Shown here: positions 1 to 7,749 of the stretch, one piece after another
How positions within the stretch are numbered: position 1 is the stretch's first letter
How the letters are laid out: each line of letters opens with the position of its first letter
From: Chryseobacterium sp. Marseille-Q5410
GTDB lineage: Bacteria > Bacteroidota > Bacteroidia > Flavobacteriales > Weeksellaceae
Reading direction: 5' to 3'
Length of the DNA: 64,000 nucleotides
NCBI GenBank assembly: GCA_946892665.1
Contig: CAMPOT010000001.1
Location: 744,001 to 808,000 of the forward strand
The notes under the pieces: model-generated
What the model was told of the DNA's origin: nothing
Databases searched by the model: none
The model's input: the letters and a program-made list of their open reading frames with translations, nothing else
Position numbers and translations under genes: made by a program

Positions 1-33
1 AAGCAACGGAAAGAATAAAAAATAAATTTAAAA

Positions 34-66
34 AAGGAGTTCAATCGATGAGCTCCTTCTTTATTT
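34..66 (+). terminator. Rho-independent terminator of an upstream gene
   Basis: A 10-bp stem (34-43 with 49-58, one G-U pair) around a 5-nt loop is followed by a T-rich tract. It ends transcription of a gene that lies left of the window. Confidence 0.75.
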
Positions 67-118
67 TACATTATTGTTAATTTTAAATTAAAGCAAGATA
101 TACAGAATCAATAAGTTG

Positions 119-126
119 TATTTTTG
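119..126 (+). promoter_or_regulatory. -7 promoter box of the glycosyltransferase-like gene
   Basis: TATTTTTG fits the Bacteroidota -7 consensus TAnnTTTG. It ends only 5 nt before the ATG at 132, so transcription would start at or next to the start codon (leaderless mRNA, inferred). Confidence 0.5.
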
Positions 127-131
127 ATGGA

Positions 132-1112
132 ATGAAAATTTTATATGCAGTCCAAGGTACCGGAAATGGCCATGTAAGCCGCGCCAGAGAAATCCTTCCC
201 TATCTTAAACAGTTTGGAGAAGTTGATATCCTGATTAGCGGAACGCAAGCAGAGGTAGAACTTCAGTACGAAATTAAGTATCAGTTCAACGGATTTGGAT
301 TTGTTTTTGGCAGTAAAGGTGGCGTCGATTTCACCGAAACGTGGAATCGTTTTCATTTGAAACAATTTTACGATGATGTAAAAAATCTCCCGGTTCATCA
401 GTATGATTTGGTTATCAACGATTTCGAACCGGTTTGTGCATGGAGTTGCAAATTGCGTGGAAAACCATCAGTGGCGATGAGTCATCAATCAGCTTATCTT
501 TCTCCTAAAACACCGCAACTTAAAGGTTTTCATTGGGGAAAATTCATTATGAATCATTATGCTCCGGCGAAAAATCATGTAGCTTTTCATTTTGAAAAAT
601 ATGATGATTTCATCCATACTCCGGTAATCCGAACTGAAATTCGTCAACAAATTACTCAAAACAAAGGGCATTATACGGTTTATCTTCCTGCATACTCGGA
701 TGAATTTATTTTGGAACAAATCAGGAAGATCCCTCACATTCAATGGCAGATTTTTTCGAAACATTCATCCCTACATTATCAAAAATTCAATGCCGAAGTT
801 TTTCCGATCGATAATGCGCTTTTTCAGCAATCATTAGCAACGTGCGAAGGTTTTCTCACCGGTGGCGGCTTCGAAGGTCCTGCTGAAGCGCTTTTTATGA
901 AGAAAAAAGTATTGGCAGTTCCCATGCATCATCAGTATGAACAGCAGTGCAATGCTTTGTCCTTAGAAAAAATGGGAGTTCCTGTAATTTGGAAGGAAGC
1001 CGATTTTTCAAAAAAACTGAAAGATTGGGTGAATGCTGATCAACAAATTATGGTAGATTTTCCCGATGAAACCGAGGAAGTTGTAAAAAAAATGATTAAA
1101 AAATATCGTTAA
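132..1112 (+). CDS. GT-B-fold glycosyltransferase-like protein
   Basis: 326 residues. The N-terminus begins MKILYAVQGTGNGHVSRA, the nucleotide-sugar transferase pattern of a first beta strand followed by a glycine/histidine loop (GxGxGHxxRA), as in the MurG/UDP-glucuronosyltransferase clan. Near residue 240 it has a second glycine-rich acceptor region (LTGGGFEGPAEAL), then MHHQYEQQCNA, the usual position of the donor-sugar site. Proteins of this kind are common single genes in flavobacteria and are usually annotated only as glycosyltransferase family proteins; the substrate is unknown. No signal peptide or membrane segment is visible, so it is probably cytoplasmic. ATG at 132 is chosen because a promoter box directly precedes it. 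Confidence 0.7.
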   Translation: MKILYAVQGTGNGHVSRAREILPYLKQFGEVDILISGTQAEVELQYEIKYQFNGFGFVFGSKGGVDFTETWNRFHLKQFYDDVKNLPVHQYDLVINDFEPVCAWSCKLRGKPSVAMSHQSAYLSPKTPQLKGFHWGKFIMNHYAPAKNHVAFHFEKYDDFIHTPVIRTEIRQQITQNKGHYTVYLPAYSDEFILEQIRKIPHIQWQIFSKHSSLHYQKFNAEVFPIDNALFQQSLATCEGFLTGGGFEGPAEALFMKKKVLAVPMHHQYEQQCNALSLEKMGVPVIWKEADFSKKLKDWVNADQQIMVDFPDETEEVVKKMIKKYR

Positions 1113-1205
1113 TTTTTTTTAACAAAAGTTTATGATAGTAAAAAATTTAACATGTATCAATTATTGGTATCAAAAAACCAAAAAACAACATTTAAATATT
1201 TACAC

Positions 1206-1613
1206 ATGAAAAAAATTGTTTTAAGCGCAGCATTTGCTGTCATAGGAACCTTCGCAATGGCTCAACAATCGCCTCAAATGCAAAAAAAAGATCCTGCCCA
1301 AATGGAGCAGATGAGAGCAGAGAAATTGCAAAAAATGAAGGCTGAACTTAACCTTTCGGATGCGCAAGTAGCAAAAATAAAATCTTTGCAAGACAAAAAA
1401 ATAGCTGAAAGAAAAGAAAATGCGCCTAAAATCCAGGCTGAGAGAAAGGCAAAAATGGAGGTAATGAAAGCGAAAAAAGAACAGTGGGATGCAGAAATGA
1501 AGCAAATTTTGTCTCCTGAACAATACCAAAAGTGGCAAACCAAGCAAAAAGAAAGAATGCAGAATAAGCATGAAAAACACATGAAGAAAATGCCTGCAAA
1601 GGCCGATTCATAA
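1206..1613 (+). CDS. Spy/CpxP-like periplasmic protein
   Basis: 135 residues. ATG at 1206 gives a clean signal peptide (MKKIVLSAAFAVIGTFAMAQ, cut after AMA). A longer in-frame start at 1152 would bury the signal and is rejected. The mature part is almost all charged helix, rich in Lys, Met, Glu and Gln. It contains LNLSDAQVAKIKSLQ and later LSPEQYQKWQ, which match the repeated L-T/S-x-x-Q helices of the Spy/CpxP envelope-stress chaperone family. Family membership rests on these short motifs plus composition. The role is probably periplasmic protein quality control or metal/stress response. A terminator follows directly, so it is a single-gene unit. Confidence 0.65.
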   Translation: MKKIVLSAAFAVIGTFAMAQQSPQMQKKDPAQMEQMRAEKLQKMKAELNLSDAQVAKIKSLQDKKIAERKENAPKIQAERKAKMEVMKAKKEQWDAEMKQILSPEQYQKWQTKQKERMQNKHEKHMKKMPAKADS

Positions 1614-1635
1614 TTTTTAGTTTTTTTTTAAGAGA

Positions 1636-1662
1636 GCGGAAATTTATTTTTCCGCTTTTTTT
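1636..1662 (+). terminator. Terminator of the Spy-like gene
   Basis: A 7-bp stem (gcggaaa with tttccgc) is followed by seven T. An outer pair, agagagcg with cgctctct (1631-1638 and 1665-1672), can extend it. Confidence 0.8.
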
Positions 1663-1691
1663 GTGCGCTCTCTCGGAATTATCTATATTTG
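1660..1691 (+). promoter_or_regulatory. Ferritin promoter
   Basis: -33 TTTG at 1660-1663 and -7 TATATTTG at 1684-1691 are spaced by 20 nt, an exact match to the Bacteroidota primary-sigma promoter. The -33 box overlaps the T-tract of the preceding terminator. Confidence 0.7.
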
Positions 1692-1711
1692 ATAAAAAGA
1701 GAAATTAAATT

Positions 1712-2221
1712 ATGATAAGTACAAAAATAGGGGCGTTGATCAACGAACAAATTACCAAAGAACAATATGCAGCACAATATTATCTTTCGATGTCGGCATG
1801 GTTTTCTGCCCGGGATCTGGATGGTATTGCCAACTATTTCCGAGTTCAAAGTAAGGAAGAACTCATGCACGCAGATAAAATGTTTGATTATTTGAACGAT
1901 GTCGGCGGAGAAATCGTGATAGGAGAAATTGCACAACCTCCGCATGAATTTGCTGATGCGGTAGATGTTTTTGAGAAGGCTTTAGAACACGAAAAAATTG
2001 TGACCAAAAGTATATTCAATATTCTGAAAAATGCCAATGATGAAGGCGATTTTGCAACTGTTTCATTTTTGCAGTGGTTCGTAAATGAGCAAGTTGAAGA
2101 AGAAGCGAGTGCATCCCAGCTGGTAACCAAAATCAAAATGGTTTCCGACAATCCTTCCGCTTTATACCTTTTTGATCAAGAGCTTGCGCAACGGGTTTTC
2201 ACTCCGGATCCTGCGAATTAA
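1712..2221 (+). CDS. ftnA: Non-heme ferritin
   Basis: 169 residues, the normal length of bacterial ferritin. All ferroxidase ligands are at the same positions as in E. coli FtnA: E17, E50, H53 (KEELMHADK), E94 and the FLQWFVNEQVEEE helix with Q127/E130. The C-terminal ...FDQELAQR helix is also typical. It oxidises Fe(II) and stores iron in a 24-mer cytoplasmic shell. It stands alone between two terminators with its own promoter. No Fur-box-like palindrome was recognised upstream. Confidence 0.95.
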   Translation: MISTKIGALINEQITKEQYAAQYYLSMSAWFSARDLDGIANYFRVQSKEELMHADKMFDYLNDVGGEIVIGEIAQPPHEFADAVDVFEKALEHEKIVTKSIFNILKNANDEGDFATVSFLQWFVNEQVEEEASASQLVTKIKMVSDNPSALYLFDQELAQRVFTPDPAN

Positions 2222-2243
2222 TTTTAAGAAAAAATAATAAATA

Positions 2244-2276
2244 CTGCTGCAATCCCTTTGCAGCAGGATTTTTTTT
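2244..2276 (+). terminator. Ferritin terminator
   Basis: A perfect 9-bp stem (ctgctgcaa with ttgcagcag) is followed by a run of T. The T-run overlaps the stop of the convergent helicase gene. Confidence 0.85.
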
Positions 2277-5200
2277 ATACATATACGATTTCTGTTTTCA
2301 GAACTTTTTTGCCAAGTTTTTCTAAGACATTTTGGTATTCGTCGATTTGGATTTGGTGTTTTTCCTTTTCGTCGCCGGTTTTGAAATCGAGGATAATGAA
2401 ACCATTTCCGGTGTCGATCAACCGGTCGGGTCTGTAGATTTTGGCGTCGCCGTTGTCGGAAATCATGATGTCTTTTTCATTGATAACGACTTGGTTTTCC
2501 ACAAAATATGCAGCATATTTTTCATTCTTGATGATTCCTAAAATTCTTTCGCTGATTTCAATTTTTTCCTCAGTTGTGATAATTCCGTCCAAAAGATAAG
2601 ATTCCAAGGTTTTTTCAACATCTTTTTCCGAGTTGATCTGGGCTAAAATTTCGTGTGTGAAAATTCCGATTCTCACTTTTTCCGTGCGGTTTTGGTAATT
2701 TTTCGATGGAGTGGCGATTTTCACGCCTTCTGGATTAGCTTTTTTACCCGATTTAAAAACAATCGGTTGGGTAAGCAATTTATTTTGCTCTTCCTCTTTT
2801 TGTTTCTTTAAATTTCCTTCGGAAACATCGTACCAGTCGAAACTGGAGATTTCAGCGCCGGATTCATCCTTCGGAATTTTAGTTTTAATAAAATCATAAA
2901 TTTCCACATGATTCGCGGATTTATTAGGCTTTTCAAGATAAAAAAACAGTTGTTCCACCGCGCGCGTAGTGGCTACGTATTGCAAACAGAAACGGTCGAT
3001 TTTATTTTGGTACATATTTTCCTGATTAAATTTGGCCATACCTTCATCATAAACTTCAAGTTCTTTGCTGAAAGAATCGATGTTCACCGCTGAGAGTCCG
3101 TTTTCGGAATCGATATCGAGCCAGTTTGTGAATTTCCCGTCTTTATTTTCATTTTCCATCGGAAGCATCACCACCGGAAACTCCAAGCCTTTGGCTTTGT
3201 GAATGGTCATCAAGCGTATCGCATCTAAATTTTCCGATGCTTGAATGGTGGTTTTCTGCGCTTCTTCTTCCCAATATTTTAGGAAATCTTTCAGGGTAGA
3301 GCCTGCGTTTTGAGAATAGGCGAACAGCATTTCCAAATAATTAAAGAGGAAGTCGGTTTCCTTGTGCTGTACAGAAAATTCCTGCAGAAAATGCTCCACA
3401 AAATTATAAAGATTGAGTTGCAGCAAACCTTCGCTACTGAGTTGTAGACCGTATTTTTCAGCAAGAAATGTTTGTATTTCCGGTTTTGTTTTTAATGAGA
3501 TCATTTCCATGACTTCCGAACTGAAATCCTTCATTTCAATTCTGCCTAAAACTTTTAAGTAATAAAGCATTTTTACTGGAAATTGTAAATTTTTAGGATC
3601 TTCTTCCCATTTCAGGAACTCTGTTAAAGCCAATAATGTTGAGGACAGGTTCAAGGTTAATCCTGATTCGGAGATGGTTTTAATGTAATCTTCTTTGCCT
3701 TGATAATTTATTTTCAAGTTACCGAGCATTTGAGAATAATTGAAAATATCGAAATTTCCGCGGCAAAGAATGGTGATATCGGATAGTCGGAAACCGTTAT
3801 CCAGACAGCTTTGGATGTCCTTTTGCATTTTCCCGGAAACTTCTTCATAGTACACTTTTTTAGTGGCGTTTTCAATCAAATTGATTCGAACTCGGCCATC
3901 AAGTTTCGATTTTGCAATTTGATGAGAACCGATTCCGAAGATGTTTCGGTGCGAATCATTGGTAAATTCGGAAAGATATGAATAAAGCTGGTTGTTGAAA
4001 TCGACAATGTTTTTGGCGCTTCGCCAATTGTATTCCAGATTTTCGAGTTGGGCTTTCACCAACGAATTTTCTTTTTGATTAATGATGTCGAGCATCAATT
4101 GTGAATCGCCGCCACGAAAACGATAAATGCTTTGTTTGGGGTCACCAACCAGTGTAAAACTCATTTCATCCGATGAAACTGCGTGATCTCTCAATGGAAC
4201 AAAATTTTGCCACTGAAGTGCGGAAGTATCCTGAAATTCATCAAAAAAATAATGCGAAAATTGGGTTCCTACTTTTTCATAAATGAATGATGATGGTTCT
4301 TCGCGAAGGTTTTCATGAATTAAAATATTGAATTTGGACAGCAAAACCAAATCGTTTTCATCCTCAATGATAGCAAGTTGATCCTGAATGTCTTTATTTA
4401 CTTTTAGAGGGAGAAGTGCACGTAGTATTTTTTCCTTTTTCTTAATAAGAATATAATTCTGAATAATTTCGGCACGCCTTTCAAGCAAATAATCGAGGAT
4501 TTCAAGGATTTCGGACTGGCGCTTTTTGGCTTTTGATGAAGCTCCTTTTCGGTAATTTTCTACCGCTTCTTGTTCGTCTTTTGGGAAAACGAATTTTTCT
4601 TTATTTTTATAGTAGCGGATTACATTTTCAAAGAATTTGCCGATCGTTCCACCACTTGCTCTAGAAAAATCTTCGGCAGAGAGGTTTTTCTCTCTCAATA
4701 ATTGCAAAACAGATTCGGCAATATTAATAGAATCGTCACTTAATGATTTGATGCTTTCACGAAGATTTTTCTTCGATTTCTCATAGTTTTCCCAATTGAA
4801 TTGCTTGTTTTCATTCAATTTGAAATAATGTTTGTCCTGCACATATTCTTTGGCAGAATCGTACAGACTTTTATTCAAATTTACTCTTTCATCATTATCT
4901 AAATTATAATTCACAAAATCCAGGAACGCCTCTGAAATGCTGTTTTCGCTACCGATATTTTCCAGCATTTTGTCCACAGCTTCCATTAAAAAAGGTTCTG
5001 CATTGATTTCCAGGTTGAAATTTTGAGCCAATCCCAATTCGTAAGAAAAACTCCTTACCAAACGCGAATTAAACTTGTCGATCGTCCCGATATTCAGTGT
5101 AGAGTAGTTGTGAAGGACATAATCCAGGATTTTTTTTGATCTTTCGTGCAGATTTTTCAAAGGAATTCGATGGCCCTGATCTTCTAATTTCTTTTGAATA

Positions 5201-5433
5201 TTTTGTAGATCGCCATTGGTTTCGTAGGAATCCGACGAAAATTTTTTCAACCATTCGATAATGCGATGTTTCATCTCGTTGGCGGCCTTATTGGTAAAAG
5301 TAAGCGCAAGAATATGTCTTATTTTATCCGCTTGTGACGGGTGTTTCAGGCAGATTGCCAAAAGATTTAGAACCAAAGCGTAGGTTTTTCCCGAGCCGGC
5401 AGAAGCGTTGATTACGGTATAGTTTTTTTGCAT
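2275..5433 (-). CDS. AddA/RecB-like UvrD-family helicase-nuclease
   Basis: 1052 residues. Superfamily 1A helicase motifs appear in order: Walker A (ASAGSGKT, residues 10-17), DEFQDT (Walker B), GDPKQSIYRFRGGD (motif III) and MTIHKAKGLEFPVV (motif V). The C-terminus carries a PD-(D/E)XK nuclease signature with RPD followed by LDFKTG. This is the architecture of the AddA/RecB end-resection enzymes used in double-strand break repair. Flavobacteria usually pair it with an AddB-like nuclease; no partner lies next to it here. It converges on ferritin and is divergent from rpsU. Confidence 0.85.
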   Translation of the reverse strand: MQKNYTVINASAGSGKTYALVLNLLAICLKHPSQADKIRHILALTFTNKAANEMKHRIIEWLKKFSSDSYETNGDLQNIQKKLEDQGHRIPLKNLHERSKKILDYVLHNYSTLNIGTIDKFNSRLVRSFSYELGLAQNFNLEINAEPFLMEAVDKMLENIGSENSISEAFLDFVNYNLDNDERVNLNKSLYDSAKEYVQDKHYFKLNENKQFNWENYEKSKKNLRESIKSLSDDSINIAESVLQLLREKNLSAEDFSRASGGTIGKFFENVIRYYKNKEKFVFPKDEQEAVENYRKGASSKAKKRQSEILEILDYLLERRAEIIQNYILIKKKEKILRALLPLKVNKDIQDQLAIIEDENDLVLLSKFNILIHENLREEPSSFIYEKVGTQFSHYFFDEFQDTSALQWQNFVPLRDHAVSSDEMSFTLVGDPKQSIYRFRGGDSQLMLDIINQKENSLVKAQLENLEYNWRSAKNIVDFNNQLYSYLSEFTNDSHRNIFGIGSHQIAKSKLDGRVRINLIENATKKVYYEEVSGKMQKDIQSCLDNGFRLSDITILCRGNFDIFNYSQMLGNLKINYQGKEDYIKTISESGLTLNLSSTLLALTEFLKWEEDPKNLQFPVKMLYYLKVLGRIEMKDFSSEVMEMISLKTKPEIQTFLAEKYGLQLSSEGLLQLNLYNFVEHFLQEFSVQHKETDFLFNYLEMLFAYSQNAGSTLKDFLKYWEEEAQKTTIQASENLDAIRLMTIHKAKGLEFPVVMLPMENENKDGKFTNWLDIDSENGLSAVNIDSFSKELEVYDEGMAKFNQENMYQNKIDRFCLQYVATTRAVEQLFFYLEKPNKSANHVEIYDFIKTKIPKDESGAEISSFDWYDVSEGNLKKQKEEEQNKLLTQPIVFKSGKKANPEGVKIATPSKNYQNRTEKVRIGIFTHEILAQINSEKDVEKTLESYLLDGIITTEEKIEISERILGIIKNEKYAAYFVENQVVINEKDIMISDNGDAKIYRPDRLIDTGNGFIILDFKTGDEKEKHQIQIDEYQNVLEKLGKKVLKTEIVYV

Positions 5434-5469
5434 TGTTCGATTAAATTGAGTTTAAAAATAATGAAAAAA

Positions 5470-5500
5470 TTTGTCATTTAGAAAAAAAATATTACTTTTG
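5470..5500 (+). promoter_or_regulatory. rpsU promoter
   Basis: -33 TTTG (5470-5473) and -7 TACTTTTG (5493-5500) are spaced by 19 nt and followed by CAATCC, the initial-region pattern shared with other translation genes in this window. Confidence 0.75.
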
Positions 5501-5523
5501 CAATCCAAAATGAGATGTAAATT

Positions 5524-5721
5524 ATGTTAATAATCCCAGTAAAAGATGGCGAAGCTATCGACAGAGCGTTAAAAAAATACAAAAGAAAATTTGATAAAAC
5601 AGGAGTTGTAAGAGCCTTACGAAGCAGACAGCAATTCATTAAACCTTCTGTAACATCAAGACAAGCTAAATTGAAAGCTGCTCACAAGCAAAGAAACTTG
5701 AGCAGAGAAGAACAGGCTTAA
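5524..5721 (+). CDS. rpsU: 30S ribosomal protein S21
   Basis: 65 residues, highly basic, beginning MLIIPVKDGEAIDRALKKYK with the conserved arginine-rich stretch after it. This is the short Bacteroidota form of bS21, a small-subunit protein near the anti-Shine-Dalgarno helix. It has its own promoter and terminator, although xerC and hpf follow on the same strand. Confidence 0.95.
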   Translation: MLIIPVKDGEAIDRALKKYKRKFDKTGVVRALRSRQQFIKPSVTSRQAKLKAAHKQRNLSREEQA

Positions 5722-5747
5722 TCAACATTTTCTTCAGAAAATACTTT

Positions 5748-5793
5748 AATCACTTTTCAAATAACTATATTTGAAAAGTGATTTTTTGTTTTA
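5748..5793 (+). terminator. rpsU terminator
   Basis: A 15-bp perfect stem (5748-5762 with 5769-5783) is followed by a T-rich tract. Because it fills the start of the longer xerC reading frame, it argues for the downstream ATG at 5801. The leading stretch, aatactttaatcactt, recurs at the terminator before rpoB. Confidence 0.85.
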
Positions 5794-5800
5794 TACCATC

Positions 5801-6682
5801 ATGATAGAAAGATTTCTTGAGTATATCGCCGTAGAAAAGCGCTATTCTCCTCATACCTTCGTAAGTTACCGGAAAGATTTGGAAGATTTTGCATTATTTC
5901 TCCTGGAAACCGAGGCGCATCAGGAATTCTCAAAAGTGGATAAAAAGGTGGTGCGAAATTATATGATGGATCTTACCGAAAAAAAACTTTCTAAAAGATC
6001 TATCAATCGAAAGCTTTCAACTCTTAGGAGTTTTTATCTTTTTCTTTTAAAAATTGGTGAAATAGAAGTTTCGCCACTTGAGAATATATCTTCTTTGAAA
6101 TTCTATGCGGAGAAGCAAATTCCGTTTTCGCAGGAGGAAATGAGCAACCATCAACTAGCGGAATTTCAACCCAAGAAAAGAAGTTTATTGAAAGAAGTGA
6201 TTATTGATACGCTTTATCAAACAGGCATCAGAAAAGCTGAACTTATGAATTTGCTAATGGAAAACGTAGATTTCAGCAATATGGAAATTAAGGTAATCGG
6301 GAAAGGAAATAAAGCGCGGATTATTCCAATTTCTTCTGGTCTTGCGAAGAAAATGGAGACTTATTTGGCCGAACGTAAACCCCTTAAAGACCACGATTCC
6401 TATTTCTTCATCAATGCAAAAGGAAAAAAACTGAATGATAAATTTGTCTATTCAGCAGTTAATTCCTACCTTAGTCTTGTAACTTCGAAGAAGAAAAAGA
6501 GCCCTCATATTTTGAGACATAGTTTTGCAACGCACGTCTTGGAGCATGGGGCTGAAATTTCTAAAGTGAAGAAAATCATGGGGCACTCGTCGCTTGCATC
6601 AACGCAGGTGTACACCAGCTCTAATATAGAACAATTAAAAAAAGTTTTTAACAATGCTCATCCACGAGCTAAAAAAATGTAG
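5801..6682 (+). CDS. xerC: Tyrosine recombinase XerC-like
   Basis: 293 residues. It has an N-terminal SAM-like core-binding domain and a C-terminal catalytic domain with R144 (TGIRKAEL), H236/R239 (HILRHSFATH), H262 (GHSS) and nucleophile Y271 (VYTSSN). With its partner XerD it resolves chromosome dimers at dif. The ATG at 5801 is preferred over an upstream TTG that lies inside the rpsU terminator. hpf follows after 4 bp, so the two are probably cotranscribed. The chromosomal position next to rpsU, hpf and tuf fits the core recombinase rather than a phage integrase. Confidence 0.88.
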   Translation: MIERFLEYIAVEKRYSPHTFVSYRKDLEDFALFLLETEAHQEFSKVDKKVVRNYMMDLTEKKLSKRSINRKLSTLRSFYLFLLKIGEIEVSPLENISSLKFYAEKQIPFSQEEMSNHQLAEFQPKKRSLLKEVIIDTLYQTGIRKAELMNLLMENVDFSNMEIKVIGKGNKARIIPISSGLAKKMETYLAERKPLKDHDSYFFINAKGKKLNDKFVYSAVNSYLSLVTSKKKKSPHILRHSFATHVLEHGAEISKVKKIMGHSSLASTQVYTSSNIEQLKKVFNNAHPRAKKM

Positions 6683-6686
6683 AGTT

Positions 6687-6977
6687 ATGAAAATTTCAGT
6701 ACAGTCAATGGGATTGACGCCACACGCACCGCTTGAAGAACATATTGAGAAGAAATTAAATAAGCTGGAGACTTATTATGATAAAATTGTAGAATGTAAA
6801 GTCTATCTGAAAGTGGAGAACAAATCGGATAAAGAAAACAAAACTGCTGAGATTATTTTGGCTGTTCCAGGTGATGATATTGTGGTAAAGAAGACAACTT
6901 CAAGTTTTGAGGAAAGTTTAGACCATTGTGCTGAGGTTGCTAAGAAGCTGTTAATCAAGAAAAAAGAACTTGCTTAA
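6687..6977 (+). CDS. hpf: Ribosome hibernation factor HPF/RaiA (short form)
   Basis: 96 residues from ATG 6687 (MKISVQSMGLTPHAPLEEHI). The pattern matches the YfiA/HPF beta-alpha-beta-beta-beta-alpha fold, with the basic helix CAEVAKKLLIKKKE at the end. It binds the 30S decoding centre in slow growth. The 96-residue length places it with the short forms that lack the long-HPF dimerisation domain. It lies 4 bp after xerC. Confidence 0.9.
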   Translation: MKISVQSMGLTPHAPLEEHIEKKLNKLETYYDKIVECKVYLKVENKSDKENKTAEIILAVPGDDIVVKKTTSSFEESLDHCAEVAKKLLIKKKELA

Positions 6978-7006
6978 AAAAAAATGTGATTTTTTTTCTA
7001 AAATTA

Positions 7007-7039
7007 TTTGTAGAATTCAAAAAAACTCCCTTATATTTG
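7007..7039 (+). promoter_or_regulatory. Promoter of the tRNA-Thr/Tyr operon
   Basis: -33 TTTG (7007-7010) and -7 TATATTTG (7032-7039) are spaced by 21 nt and followed by CACTCGC. Confidence 0.8.
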
Positions 7040-7079
7040 CACTCGCAAAAAGAGATAAGCGTTCTTTTGAAATCTATTT

Positions 7080-7153
7080 GCCTCCATAGCTCAGCTGGCT
7101 AGAGCAGCTGATTTGTAATCAGCAGGTCGTGGGTTCGAGTCCCTCTGGAGGCT
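7080..7153 (+). tRNA. tRNA-Thr (anticodon TGT)
   Basis: 74 nt cloverleaf. Acceptor GCCTCCA pairs with TGGAGGC, and the anticodon loop is TTTGTAA in the stem GCTGA/TCAGC. The T-stem has one T-T mismatch. CCA is not encoded. Confidence 0.95.
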
Positions 7154-7176
7154 CATTTTTGTAAAATTAAGATATT

Positions 7177-7259
7177 GGGGAGATTCCAGAGTGGCCAAAT
7201 GGATCAGACTGTAACTCTGCTGTCTTACGACTTCGCAGGTTCGAATCCTGCTCTCCCCA
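7177..7259 (+). tRNA. tRNA-Tyr (anticodon GTA)
   Basis: 83 nt with the long variable arm typical of bacterial tRNA-Tyr. Acceptor GGGGAGA pairs with TCTCCCC, and the anticodon is GTA. Confidence 0.95.
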
Positions 7260-7275
7260 CTTTTTTTACAAAAAA

Positions 7276-7306
7276 TTTGCAGGTTCAAAAAAATGTTTTA
7301 AATTTG
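7276..7306 (+). promoter_or_regulatory. Internal promoter before tRNA-Gly
   Basis: -33 TTTG (7276-7279) and -7 TAAATTTG (7299-7306) are spaced by 19 nt and followed by CACACCG. Confidence 0.7.
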
Positions 7307-7335
7307 CACACCGTTTGCCAACAAACACAAAAAAT

Positions 7336-7408
7336 GCGGAAGTAGCTCAGTTGGTAGAGCGTCAGCCTTCCAAGCTGAATGTCGCGAGTTCGACCCTCGT
7401 CTTCCGCT
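7336..7408 (+). tRNA. tRNA-Gly (anticodon TCC)
   Basis: 73 nt. Acceptor GCGGAAG pairs with CTTCCGC, and the anticodon loop is CTTCCAA. Confidence 0.95.
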
Positions 7409-7413
7409 CAAAG

Positions 7414-7449
7414 AAAATCACAACCAACAACGGATTGTGATTTTTTTTT
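7414..7449 (+). terminator. Terminator between tRNA-Gly and tRNA-Thr(GGT)
   Basis: A 10-bp perfect stem (aaaatcacaa with ttgtgatttt) runs into a nine-base T-run, just 10 nt before the next tRNA. Confidence 0.75.
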
Positions 7450-7458
7450 AAAAATTTT

Positions 7459-7530
7459 GCCGACTTAGCTCAGGGGTAGAGCGCTTCCTTGGTAAGGAAG
7501 AGGTCGTGAGTTCAAATCTCATAGTTGGCT
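7459..7530 (+). tRNA. tRNA-Thr (anticodon GGT)
   Basis: 72 nt. Acceptor GCCGACT pairs with AGTTGGC (one G-U), and the anticodon loop is TTGGTAA. The order Thr-Tyr-Gly-Thr before tuf is the same as the E. coli thrU-tyrU-glyT-thrT-tufB operon. Confidence 0.95.
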
Positions 7531-7536
7531 CTGTAG

Positions 7537-7570
7537 AAAATCCCTCAATTTTTGTGAGGCCACTGAAAAA
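7537..7570 (+). repeat. Left terminal inverted repeat of the IS
   Basis: It matches the reverse complement of 9289-9322 at 27 of 34 positions. Shared blocks are AAAATCCCTCAA, TGAGG and CACTGAAAAA; the 6 bases in the middle differ completely. CCTCA/TGAGG inside it also forms a small palindrome. Confidence 0.85.
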
Positions 7571-7610
7571 CCGTATCAATTTTAGGATTTATGGTTTTCG
7601 GTCATTAACT

Positions 7611-7661
7611 AAGAGCTTATTACAGGAGTTTAAATTCTGTAATGAGCTCTTTTCCTTTTTT
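7611..7661 (+). terminator. Inward-facing terminator at the IS left end
   Basis: A 15-bp stem with one mismatch (7611-7625 with 7637-7651) is followed by TTCCTTTTTTT on the plus strand. It would stop read-through from the tRNA operon into the antisense side of the transposase. Confidence 0.7.
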
Positions 7662-7749
7662 TGAAGTTTTGATTTTATCGGGGGTATGAGGCTGCTTTTG
7701 GCTTAAGCATTGCCCGTTTTTAGATGTATTGGTTTTTTGCCCTTCCCTT

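Noticed and set aside
7091-7288. 65-codon minus-strand frame across the tRNA-Thr and tRNA-Tyr genes
   Set aside because: It is the antisense of two clear tRNAs. Translations of this kind (SNPRPADYKSAALAS ending) are a well-known false annotation over tRNA clusters.
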